Both the position numbers and the translations under genes were made by a program. A stretch of DNA of 64,000 nucleotides from positions 4,721,001-4,785,000 of the forward strand of contig NZ_FXWM01000001.1 in the NCBI RefSeq assembly GCF_900177675.1. The letters are read 5' to 3'. The stretch is from Bacillus sp. OV166 (lineage in GTDB: Bacteria > Bacillota > Bacilli > Bacillales > Cytobacillaceae). The notes under the pieces were generated by a model. The model was given only the letters and a program-made list of their open reading frames with translations. It was not told the origin of the DNA and did not search any database. This document shows, in pieces, positions 42,647 to 49,561 of this stretch (positions are counted from its first letter, which is position 1; each line of letters starts with the position of its first letter).

Positions 42647-42660
42647 CGAATGAACGTTCG
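42647..42660 (-). promoter_or_regulatory. LexA-box-like palindrome before mrfA
   Basis: CGAAC-GTTC-ATTCG differs by one base from a perfect CGAAC-N4-GTTCG palindrome, the core of the Gram-positive SOS box. It lies 30 bases upstream of the mrfA start. Chance occurrence is possible. Confidence 0.4.
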
Positions 42661-42828
42661 TAACAAAAGAAAAAACGACTTTTTTATTTTTTAAATACCT
42701 AGTATTTTTTTCCAATGGTAAGAATAACTTTAAATTCTACTTAAACAATAAATATCAATAACATTAAACTATTACTAGAATTTTTGTTACAATAGATAGT
42801 AACGGAATCTATATTTGAAGGTGATTGG

Positions 42829-43527
42829 ATGAAAATTGAAGAAATTAAAAGGGTGCTCGCTGATTTTACCCTTTTTCGTGAATTAAATGATTTTGAAATA
42901 ACAAAAATCTCTGACATTGCTATTGCTAGGGAATGGAAAAAACATAGTCATGTGTTTCTCCAAGGTGACCCGCTTGAAAATGTCTATTTTATTAATGACG
43001 GAAAAATTAAAATTTATAAAAGTGACATTAATGGCAAAGAACAAATCGTCGCCATTGCTAAAAAAGGTGAGATGTTTCCCCATGTAGGGTTTTTCAGAAA
43101 AGGCGATTACCCAGCCTATGCAGAAGTACTTGAGTCCTCAACACTTATTGCTGTTCCAATTTCAAAATTTGAAACTGTACTGATTGAAAACCCAGAACTA
43201 TGTATTAAAGTTTTTAAAGTATTAGGAGAAAAAATCGTTGATTTGCAAAATCGTTTAGAAGAACAGATTCTCAATAACACATACGAACAAATTATTAAAC
43301 TACTGATTCGGCTCGCCCAGAAGCATGGTAAAGAACAAGAAGATGGTACGATCCTATTAAAATCTGAATTCACGAATAAGGATCTTGCCAATATGATCGG
43401 CACGACAAGAGAAACCATAAGCAGGACGCTAACAAAAATGAAAAAAGATGAATTAATAGAAGTAGATGAAGAAGGCAACATGATCGTAGATGTTGAAATT
43501 CTCATGGAAGAAATTAATCTAATCTAA
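42829..43527 (+). CDS. Crp/Fnr family transcription regulator (paralogue 2)
   Basis: 232-aa regulator clearly paralogous to the one at 30361; shared pieces include GEMFPHxGFFRKGxxPAxAEV, ELCIKxFKVLGEKIVDLQ and MIGTxRETxSRT. Sensor barrel about residues 15-125; DNA-reading helix NKDLANMIGTTRETISRTL. Only one cysteine (ELCIK) is visible, so no Fe-S centre can be bound and the signal is unknown; heme, NO-linked or cyclic-nucleotide sensing are options. ATG 42829 follows GAAGGTGATTGG. The gene is convergent with hcp, from which it is separated by a shared terminator. Confidence 0.9.
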   Translation: MKIEEIKRVLADFTLFRELNDFEITKISDIAIAREWKKHSHVFLQGDPLENVYFINDGKIKIYKSDINGKEQIVAIAKKGEMFPHVGFFRKGDYPAYAEVLESSTLIAVPISKFETVLIENPELCIKVFKVLGEKIVDLQNRLEEQILNNTYEQIIKLLIRLAQKHGKEQEDGTILLKSEFTNKDLANMIGTTRETISRTLTKMKKDELIEVDEEGNMIVDVEILMEEINLI

Positions 43528-43535
43528 AACACTAA

Positions 43536-43566
43536 AAACCGCAGCAAATCTATGCTGCGGTTTTAT
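43536..43566. terminator. Shared terminator, crp paralogue 2 / hcp
   Basis: A 10-bp stem AACCGCAGCA/TGCTGCGGTT with an AATCTA loop; TTATT follows on plus and TTTTTAG on minus. Confidence 0.88.
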
Positions 43567-43571
43567 TATAC

Positions 43572-44870
43572 TTATATAATTGAGACCTGTAGCATATCTT
43601 CCATGTCTTCTTTAGCTGTTCCAATCAATTTTAGATTAAAGGTGTCCTGAAGGACCTGTAATACCCCCTCAGAGATAAATTCAGGCGGCTTCGGGCCAAT
43701 GCGGATATCCTGGATCCCTAAGCTAAATAAACCAAGCAAAATAGCAACTGCTTTTTGTTCAAACCAAGATAACACGATGCTGACTGGAAGTTCATTCACT
43801 TCACATCCAAATACATCTGCAAGTGCTAAAGCAATCTTAACAGTTGATCCAGAGTTATTGCATTGACCTAAATCTATATACCGTGGAATATTAGTTCCCG
43901 GAACCACACCATAATCCACGTCATTAAAGCGGAATTTCCCACAAGAGGTTGTTAATATAACAGTCTCAGGCGGTAGTGAAGTGGCAAGTTCACGATAATA
44001 ATTTCCGCCAGGGCCCGGTGCATCACAGCCTGCGATAACAAAGAAACGCTTGATTTTACCGGCTTTGACTGCATCAATTACTTCAGGTGCTAAGCCTAGA
44101 ACCGTTTCATGATGGAACCCTGTTAACAATGTTTCTTCGGATTCAATTGCTGCTTCAGGAAGCTCTAAAGCTCGGTTAATTAATGGTGTAAAATCATCAT
44201 TAATAATTTTCTCTACATTTTCAAGACCTGCTACTTCATATGTATACATCCTGTCTGCATATGACCCTTTAATTGGCATTACACAGTTGGTCGTTGCTAG
44301 AATCGCACCAGGGAAATTTTCAAAAAGTCGTCGCTGGTCGTACCAAGCTTTTCCGATATTCCCTTTTAGATGAGTATATTTCTTCAATGCTGGATAGCCG
44401 TGTGCAGGTAGCATTTCAGAGTGCGTATAGATATTGATACCCTTTCCCTCTGTTTGCTTTAATAGTTCCTCTAAAGCAAATAAGTTGTGACCTGTAACAA
44501 TAATACATTTTCCTTCAATTTTGTTTTGGCTGACCCGGATTGGCTCAGGGATGCCTAAACGCTTTGTATGAGCTTCATCTAGCATTTCCATTACGCGGAC
44601 TGCTGATTGGCCAACTTTCATCGCCATGTCGATATGTTCTTGAACATTAAAATTTGAATTCGTTAAAGTCATATAAAGGGCTTCATGAGTGGTGGCATCG
44701 ACAAAAGGATCTGTATATCCTAATTGATTAGCATGGGTTCGATAGGCCGCAATTCCTTTTAATGCAAAAATAATCGTGTCTTGTAAGCTAGCAATGGTTT
44801 CATCCTTACCACACACACCGATGACATTACAGCCGCCAGATGGAGTTTGTTCACATTGATAACAGAACAT
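43572..44870 (-). CDS. hcp: Hybrid cluster protein (hydroxylamine reductase/NO reductase)
   Basis: Cytoplasmic Fe-S protein of 432 aa. The N-terminal cubane site is C3-X2-C6-X7-C14-X5-C20 (MFCYQCEQTPSGGCNVIGVC). The hybrid Fe-S-O cluster ligands appear in IIVTGHNLFALEELL, TTNCVMP, FVIAGCDAPGPGGNYY and TTSCGKFRF, with the conserved GQCNNSGS near the end. Hcp detoxifies NO or hydroxylamine under anaerobiosis and can S-nitrosylate proteins. The length is that of the short (class III-like) forms. AGTGAGGAAC precedes ATG 44870. A perfect Crp/Fnr box and a well-placed -10 lie upstream (44905-44947). Confidence 0.94.
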   Translation of the reverse strand: MFCYQCEQTPSGGCNVIGVCGKDETIASLQDTIIFALKGIAAYRTHANQLGYTDPFVDATTHEALYMTLTNSNFNVQEHIDMAMKVGQSAVRVMEMLDEAHTKRLGIPEPIRVSQNKIEGKCIIVTGHNLFALEELLKQTEGKGINIYTHSEMLPAHGYPALKKYTHLKGNIGKAWYDQRRLFENFPGAILATTNCVMPIKGSYADRMYTYEVAGLENVEKIINDDFTPLINRALELPEAAIESEETLLTGFHHETVLGLAPEVIDAVKAGKIKRFFVIAGCDAPGPGGNYYRELATSLPPETVILTTSCGKFRFNDVDYGVVPGTNIPRYIDLGQCNNSGSTVKIALALADVFGCEVNELPVSIVLSWFEQKAVAILLGLFSLGIQDIRIGPKPPEFISEGVLQVLQDTFNLKLIGTAKEDMEDMLQVSII

Positions 44871-44904
44871 TTTAGTTCCTCACTTTCGATTTTATTTCTG
44901 CTTT

Positions 44905-44947
44905 ACTATACTAATCGCCCTAAAAATTTAATGTGATTTACATCACA
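44905..44947 (-). promoter_or_regulatory. hcp promoter with perfect Crp/Fnr box
   Basis: On the minus strand TGTGA-TGTAAA-TCACA (44932-44947) is followed after exactly 21 bases by TATAGT (44905-44910). If TATAGT is the -10 box, the operator centre lies at -41.5, the standard class II activation position, and no good -35 box is needed. Confidence 0.78.
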
Positions 44948-45061
44948 TTTAAAGCAACTGTAATAAATCGTTCATAAAATTATTGCCATACGATGACGGC
45001 ACCTACCCAGTTTATCCAGCATATAATAGCGAGTGAAATATTGGAAAGCGAGGGGAACTTA

Positions 45062-45544
45062 ATGTCATCTAAGGTACCGAGTGATAAGAATGACCCTAAA
45101 AAGCCGAAAACAGAAGCTTTTGGCGAGTTAATGAAATCGATGAACGACTTTTTCAATGAAAAACCAATCAAAGGCTTTCTACAATCAATCGATGATTTTT
45201 TTAAAAGTCCATTTCCATCTGGATCGAGCTTTCATGTTGACACGATTGAAACAGGTGGGGAATACATCATCTCTGCAGAACTGCCAGGGATAAAAAGAGA
45301 GCAAATTCATTTAAACATTTCTGGAAATTATTTAACTATTTCTGTAGAAAATAACGAACTTGAAACCGAGGAAGACGAAATCAATCATTTATATCGACGT
45401 AAATACTTACGCCAAAAATCATCAAGAACGGTTTCACTTCCGCATACGATTAATGAAGAGAAAGTGAAAGCATCCTATCGTGATGGTTTATTAAAAATCC
45501 GCATTCCACAGGAAAAGGGGAAAATTATTGATATCGAAGACTAA
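45062..45544 (+). CDS. Small heat-shock protein, Hsp20 family
   Basis: A 160-aa alpha-crystallin-type holdase chaperone. A variable N-terminus (about residues 1-55) is followed by the alpha-crystallin domain: FHVDTIETGGEYIISAELPGIKR, LTISVEN, and the typical C-terminal part of the domain, TINEEKVKASYRDGLLKIRIP. ATG 45062 was chosen because GCGAGGGGAACTT lies before it; the frame is open upstream to 44993 without a ribosome site. It is divergent from hcp, so the Crp/Fnr palindrome at 44932 could affect both; this was not established. Confidence 0.92.
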   Translation: MSSKVPSDKNDPKKPKTEAFGELMKSMNDFFNEKPIKGFLQSIDDFFKSPFPSGSSFHVDTIETGGEYIISAELPGIKREQIHLNISGNYLTISVENNELETEEDEINHLYRRKYLRQKSSRTVSLPHTINEEKVKASYRDGLLKIRIPQEKGKIIDIED

Positions 45545-45566
45545 ATTCCATTTCCCTTCCATATGA

Positions 45567-45599
45567 AAAGACGGCTAGTAAAAAAGCCGTCTTTTTTAT
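45567..45599. terminator. Shared terminator, hsp20 / yppG
   Basis: The stem AAGACGGCT/AGCCGTCTT has TTTTATT on plus; the left A-tract gives a weaker minus tail. Confidence 0.85.
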
Positions 45600-46168
45600 T
45601 ACGCTTTAAATATTCCACCAAATCCCTTTACAAGTGATGATACTTGGTTAACAGCATTCATCATTTGACCTGCTGTATTCACCATTTTATTTATATCCAC
45701 CGATCCATCTTGGGACTTGAAGGAATTCATAAACGTTTGGACTCCTCCTGGCTGTTTTGGGGTTGCACTTTGCTTAGGATAAGGGTTCATCACTGGATAA
45801 CCATTCATGGGCATATACTGTGGTTTTTGAACTATTTCATCCTGTGGCTGTAAAGGGTTCTGGAATAGGAATTGCGAATCCTTTTGCGAAATGGGCTGGC
45901 TATTGTATGGCGTATTTTGAGAAACGTAGCCAGGTTGATAGTTTTGCCCATATTGCTGGTACACTGGCGGGTAATAAGGAATTTGTTGATTGGGTTGTTG
46001 ATAAGCGGTCCAATCATAGTTTTGGGGCTGAGCTTGGTAATGGAAGGGTTGATTACTATTAAAAAGCTGCTGATTCCTGATCTGACCAACTGGACCTTGC
46101 TGCATCATTTGCCCCGAGTATTCATAATTGAGGTAATTAGCCGGCCTTTTTTTGCCAAACATGGGCAA
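45599..46168 (-). CDS. yppG: YppG-like Gln/Pro/Tyr-rich protein
   Basis: A 189-aa protein of low complexity. It opens MPMFGKKRPANYLNYEYSGQ, then a long stretch rich in Gln, Asn, Pro and Tyr (about residues 20-125), and ends in a conserved domain (GGVQTFMNSFKSQDGSVDIN, then MMNAVNQVSSLVKGFGGIFK). This layout is the YppG family, which in B. subtilis is a coat-type spore protein. GGAGGAGATG precedes the ATG. It is divergent from yppF, as in B. subtilis. Confidence 0.88.
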   Translation of the reverse strand: MPMFGKKRPANYLNYEYSGQMMQQGPVGQIRNQQLFNSNQPFHYQAQPQNYDWTAYQQPNQQIPYYPPVYQQYGQNYQPGYVSQNTPYNSQPISQKDSQFLFQNPLQPQDEIVQKPQYMPMNGYPVMNPYPKQSATPKQPGGVQTFMNSFKSQDGSVDINKMVNTAGQMMNAVNQVSSLVKGFGGIFKA

Positions 46169-46353
46169 ACATCTCCTCCGCTTTTTTATCTACTACACAT
46201 TATGAAGGAGAGAGAGGAAAGGTGATTCTTTTGAAAAAGAATTATAATGTCAAAATGACGAGAATTTTGTCTGAAGTTTAAATATTTTAAAAACTAGGAA
46301 TCCCTTATTTTCGTGATACGATAGAAAAAAGGATGAAGGAGGAGCTAATAGAT

Positions 46354-46563
46354 ATGGACATTCGCGAATTAAAAAGCAAATTTATTCAAAGTCGGGATTA
46401 TACACCAGATGATGTTAATACATTAATGGATTTTGCTAAGAAAGCGTATATTCAAAACGATATTAACATTAAAGAATATCGTCTTCTTGTCCGTGAACTT
46501 GAAAAACAAGGCGCGGTAATACCTGAAACGGATAATGTAAACTCCCTCATCGAACATTCTTAA
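46354..46563 (+). CDS. yppF: YppF family protein
   Basis: A 69-aa helical protein (MDIRELKSKFIQSRDYTPDD...). It matches the small YppF family of unknown function that lies between yppG and yppE. The strong AAGGAGGAG places the start at ATG 46354, not at the frame opening at 46333. There are no cysteines and no membrane segment. The end is rich in acidic and polar residues. Confidence 0.85.
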   Translation: MDIRELKSKFIQSRDYTPDDVNTLMDFAKKAYIQNDINIKEYRLLVRELEKQGAVIPETDNVNSLIEHS

Positions 46564-46571
46564 TAATAATT

Positions 46572-46596
46572 AAAGAGATGCAGCTGCATCTCTTTT
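46572..46596. terminator. Shared terminator, yppF / yppE
   Basis: The perfect palindrome AAAGAGATGCAGCTGCATCTCTTT is followed by TCTATTTTTT on plus, between convergent genes. Confidence 0.85.
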
Positions 46597-46953
46597 CTAT
46601 TTTTTAATCTCTTTTAATATTTCCAAGAGGAAAAATTCAACTGTACGATTTGCATTTAAAAATCTCGTTTTGCTAGTTTCCGGGAAAAAGGATTGAATTG
46701 ACAACTGGTCAATATGTTCAGATGTCGTGTCGATTTGCTTTAAATGAAGATGTTTATGGTCCGTTTCAGACAGCCATTTCTTCATGGCATGTTTCCATTG
46801 GTCATTTATTTCCTTAACTTCATTTGCAAATGGCTTAATCACTTCATGAAAATCATGCTTGAGCCCTGACTCCCTTCCCTCTAGATAGTACTTCATGAAT
46901 AAACTATTATAAGCTAAAAGTTTTTCCGTTAATTGGATAATTTCTTCAGACAT
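46597..46953 (-). CDS. yppE: YppE family protein (DUF1798)
   Basis: A 118-aa all-helical protein (MSEEIIQLTEKLLAYNSLFM...) of the YppE/DUF1798 family; function unknown. The conserved middle FHEVIKPFANEVKEI and the C-terminal NRTVEFFLLEILKEIKK are typical. ATG 46953. Its neighbours yppF and yppG confirm identity by gene order. Confidence 0.87.
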   Translation of the reverse strand: MSEEIIQLTEKLLAYNSLFMKYYLEGRESGLKHDFHEVIKPFANEVKEINDQWKHAMKKWLSETDHKHLHLKQIDTTSEHIDQLSIQSFFPETSKTRFLNANRTVEFFLLEILKEIKK

Positions 46954-46999
46954 CTTTTTAATAAACCCTTTCTTTAAAAAATGGCTCTGTTATTCTTGG

Positions 47000-47023
47000 C
47001 TGTTGATTTCCGCTCCAATCAAC
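47000..47023. repeat. Deletion remnant of the 134-bp palindromic element
   Basis: CTGTTGATTTCCGCTCC, the left end of the element at 60014, is joined directly to AATCAAC, its right end. About 110 internal bases are missing. It lies between yppE and the 91-aa gene. Confidence 0.75.
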
Positions 47024-47059
47024 TTGTGCCAAAATCAGCAATAAGCTTTAACATAGCCT

Positions 47060-47096
47060 AAAAAATAAAAAGTAGCAAAGATCTTTATGCTACTTT
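47060..47096 (-). terminator. Terminator of the 91-aa gene
   Basis: The minus-strand stem AAAGTAGCA/TGCTACTTT is followed by TTATTTTTTAGG, about 25 bases past the stop at 47123. Confidence 0.82.
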
Positions 47097-47122
47097 AATC
47101 GTTACTATTATTTTATAGGCAA

Positions 47123-47398
47123 TTAATAGCCCAATTCAAGTTGTAAGGCTCTAGACACATGATTTGGATTGGCACAGGCAATCTCTAAATTAGAAATGGA
47201 GTTTACTTTATCAATACTCCGTTCAAGTCCCATTAGTTTTTGTTTTGATACGATTAACTTAGCCTGCTCTTTCTTGTCTAAACTTTTGCGCAGGTCTGAG
47301 AAGGATGCTCCAAGCACCACTTCCAATTCTTCTAATTGATCGTATATTTCTGACAGCATTGAAATCAACTTTTCCTTATCGGACAATGGCTTATTCAT
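47123..47398 (-). CDS. Small coiled-coil protein in the yppD position
   Basis: A 91-aa helical, heptad-patterned protein (MNKPLSDKEKLISMLSEIYD...). By position between yppE and sspM/yppC it may be the counterpart of B. subtilis yppD, but I cannot confirm this by sequence memory. The ATG at 47398 follows a strong GGGAGGG and the gene has its own terminator, so it is real. One Cys lies in LEIACANPNHVSR. No function is suggested. Confidence 0.75.
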   Translation of the reverse strand: MNKPLSDKEKLISMLSEIYDQLEELEVVLGASFSDLRKSLDKKEQAKLIVSKQKLMGLERSIDKVNSISNLEIACANPNHVSRALQLELGY

Positions 47399-47597
47399 CT
47401 ATTAAACCCTCCCAGCATTTTCTATTAAGTATAATTATTCTCTTTCTTTTTTCGGCTTCCTTCTACCCTGACAAAACTAGAAGCTATTCGTCAAAGGTAG
47501 TGGGAAAATGGCATTTTCCCCCATGTAATTCGACATCGATTAAACCCTGCATGAAAAAATAAAAAAGCGCACAAGCTATTGTTGGAGGTGTTTTTTA

Positions 47598-47711
47598 ATG
47601 TCAAAAAATAATAAACAAAACAAAAAGCAGCAAACAGTTCAATCAGATGCAGCAACAAAAACAGGCTACGGTGATAAAAAGCTTGTGGGAGAAAATCGAC
47701 CTGCCGAATAA
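47598..47711 (+). CDS. sspM: Small acid-soluble spore protein M
   Basis: A 37-aa forespore protein. It opens MSKNNKQNKKQQTVQSDAAT and ends GDKKLVGENRPAE; the end matches the DKKLxGxNRP signature of SspM, and B. subtilis sspM lies in the same yppD-yppC neighbourhood. The basic, polar composition fits a minor SASP. GGAGGTG precedes the ATG and a strong terminator follows. It is too short for usual ORF calling. Confidence 0.85.
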   Translation: MSKNNKQNKKQQTVQSDAATKTGYGDKKLVGENRPAE

Positions 47712-47726
47712 CAACTAACCAAAGAG

Positions 47727-47752
47727 CAAGGGACACTTCCCTTGCTTTTTTA
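47727..47752. terminator. Shared terminator, sspM / yppC
   Basis: The stem AGCAAGGGA/TCCCTTGCT around CAC is followed by TTTTTTA on plus; on minus it lies at the yppC stop. Confidence 0.85.
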
Positions 47753-48733
47753 TTTCCATTTTTTTAGCTGCAAGGTCTTTTGGAGGGCCAACATTAATTG
47801 AAGTTGGTTTGATTTAGCAAAGTACCAATCAGTAAGGTGAATGGGGTGACGATGTCGTGCGGGAAGATGCAACCAGGTGGGGGATACTCTGCGTTGCATA
47901 CTCCAATCCTCATATTTATGTTGATTATGCTTTATAACTGGGAAGCTCACTCGCAAAATCGGGGTTTTCAGGCCAGTTTTTATTTTAAAATATTGTTCAT
48001 AATCATTTCTTGAACCAGTATGCGGCGTTTTTTCAGCGAATTCATAAAAATATGGAAATAGCCGTGGATGAAAAAGTATGCTAGCTAGTCTTTTACCCAA
48101 GTTGATTCTTTTTGAAAGTGATTTGAAACCATTTGCACTTGCCCCATATACTTCTCCCCCACAGGTTGGAAATAGTACACAACTGAAATGAAACCAATCT
48201 TGAAAAGAAAAAAGCTTCGATTGGAAAACCTTTTTCTTATATAGAGGGTGATCAATAACCGGTGTTTGAATGACATTTTGTTCATTTATGATTAATGAAG
48301 TGGTTAGTCTGTTCTTATCATTTTCTTTCCAATATCGAAACCATTCTTTTTGGATAAACGTAGAAACATGAAAATAAGGGAGTAAATGAAACATTTTTCG
48401 ATTTAATTTCGTCGAATATTGGTAGACCAATAGCTGTGGATAGACATCATGGAAAATCAACCAATTTGCCCGCTCATAGGTAAGGAAAAGCTGCTTTCTC
48501 GTCAAGTCCGTTAGTAATTGAGGAAATATTGACCCTTGGAGGTCACACATATTCCACCCCCCATTCCTAGATACCATGCTTGCTAAGAAAGACCAAATGA
48601 TATCTGGATGTTTTTTAAAAAAAGAAAAGTATGCTTCAGTCCTTGAGATATTATCGACATTTTTTTTATTGGTTTCATCTTGAATTTGACGAATGATTGT
48701 TCGTTCCTGTATTGTAAGATGATTCATATTCAT
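47750..48733 (-). CDS. yppC: YppC family protein (DUF2515)
   Basis: A 327-aa protein of the YppC/DUF2515 family, function unknown. Conserved-looking stretches are SMVSRNGGWNMCDLQGSIFP near residues 51-70, ERANWLIFHDVYPQL near 86-100, and TPHTGSRNDYEQYF near 241-254. It has many aromatic and basic residues and no clear signal peptide. ATG 48733 is followed by MNMNHLTIQERT; the ATG six bases later is an alternative. It is divergent from recU as in B. subtilis. Confidence 0.85.
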   Translation of the reverse strand: MNMNHLTIQERTIIRQIQDETNKKNVDNISRTEAYFSFFKKHPDIIWSFLASMVSRNGGWNMCDLQGSIFPQLLTDLTRKQLFLTYERANWLIFHDVYPQLLVYQYSTKLNRKMFHLLPYFHVSTFIQKEWFRYWKENDKNRLTTSLIINEQNVIQTPVIDHPLYKKKVFQSKLFSFQDWFHFSCVLFPTCGGEVYGASANGFKSLSKRINLGKRLASILFHPRLFPYFYEFAEKTPHTGSRNDYEQYFKIKTGLKTPILRVSFPVIKHNQHKYEDWSMQRRVSPTWLHLPARHRHPIHLTDWYFAKSNQLQLMLALQKTLQLKKWK

Positions 48734-48923
48734 CTTCCCTTAAGTTTTTTTAATAGATTATTAGTACTATGATTGAGTTTAAATCCTTTTATGAAAAATG
48801 CATCATGTATAAATTTAGCATTCTCAGTACAATTGTTATTAGAGTGTGTATGCAAATGTATTTTATACACCCCTTTCTCGTCAAGATTTGATATGATAAG
48901 GAAGAGTTTGAGAGGTGTAAAAC

Positions 48924-49532
48924 GTGAACTTTAACTATCCAAACGGAAAAAGGTATGTACCAAGAGAACAGAACACAGAAAATATCAATAAAAAAAAGAA
49001 AAATGGCTCTTATAGTAACAGAGGAATGACACTTGAGGAAGACTTAAATGAGACAAATGAATATTACCGTGCGAGAAAAGTAGCTGTTATTCATAAAAAA
49101 CCAACGCCGGTCCAAATTGTCCAGGTTGATTATCCGAACCGTAGTGCTGCTGTAATTAAAGAGGCATATTTCAAACTAGCCTCCACCACGGATTATAATG
49201 GTGTTTATAAAGGAAAGTATATTGATTTCGAAGCTAAAGAAACACAGAACCCTTCCTCTTTTCCATTAAAGAATTTCCATCAACACCAGATACAGCATAT
49301 GGAAGAAGTACTGGATCAAGGAGGTATTTGTTTTGTTATCCTTCGTTTTACAAGATATGAGCAGGTTTTTTTACTCGAAGCAAAACACTTGTTAACATTT
49401 TGGAAACGAATGAATAATGGCGGCAGAAAATCGATAACCAAAGAGGAAGTGGAACAACAAGGACATCAGATCCCACTTGGTTTTCAACCGCGAATTGACT
49501 ATATTAAAATTATAGATAAGTTTCATAATTGA
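48924..49532 (+). CDS. recU: Holliday junction resolvase RecU
   Basis: A 202-aa nuclease that cuts four-way junctions and modulates RecA. The basic N-terminal arm MNFNYPNGKRYVPREQN is followed by NRGMTLEEDLNETNEYY. Catalytic acids are visible in STTDYNGVYKGKYIDFEAKET (Asp, Glu and Lys), with PLKNFHQHQIQHM after. The family length is about 200 aa. GAGAGGTG precedes the ATG. It is followed by ponA after 29 bases, the conserved recU-ponA operon. Confidence 0.96.
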   Translation: MNFNYPNGKRYVPREQNTENINKKKKNGSYSNRGMTLEEDLNETNEYYRARKVAVIHKKPTPVQIVQVDYPNRSAAVIKEAYFKLASTTDYNGVYKGKYIDFEAKETQNPSSFPLKNFHQHQIQHMEEVLDQGGICFVILRFTRYEQVFLLEAKHLLTFWKRMNNGGRKSITKEEVEQQGHQIPLGFQPRIDYIKIIDKFHN

Positions 49533-49561
49533 GAGAAGGCTCGAAAGGAAGGAATATTACC

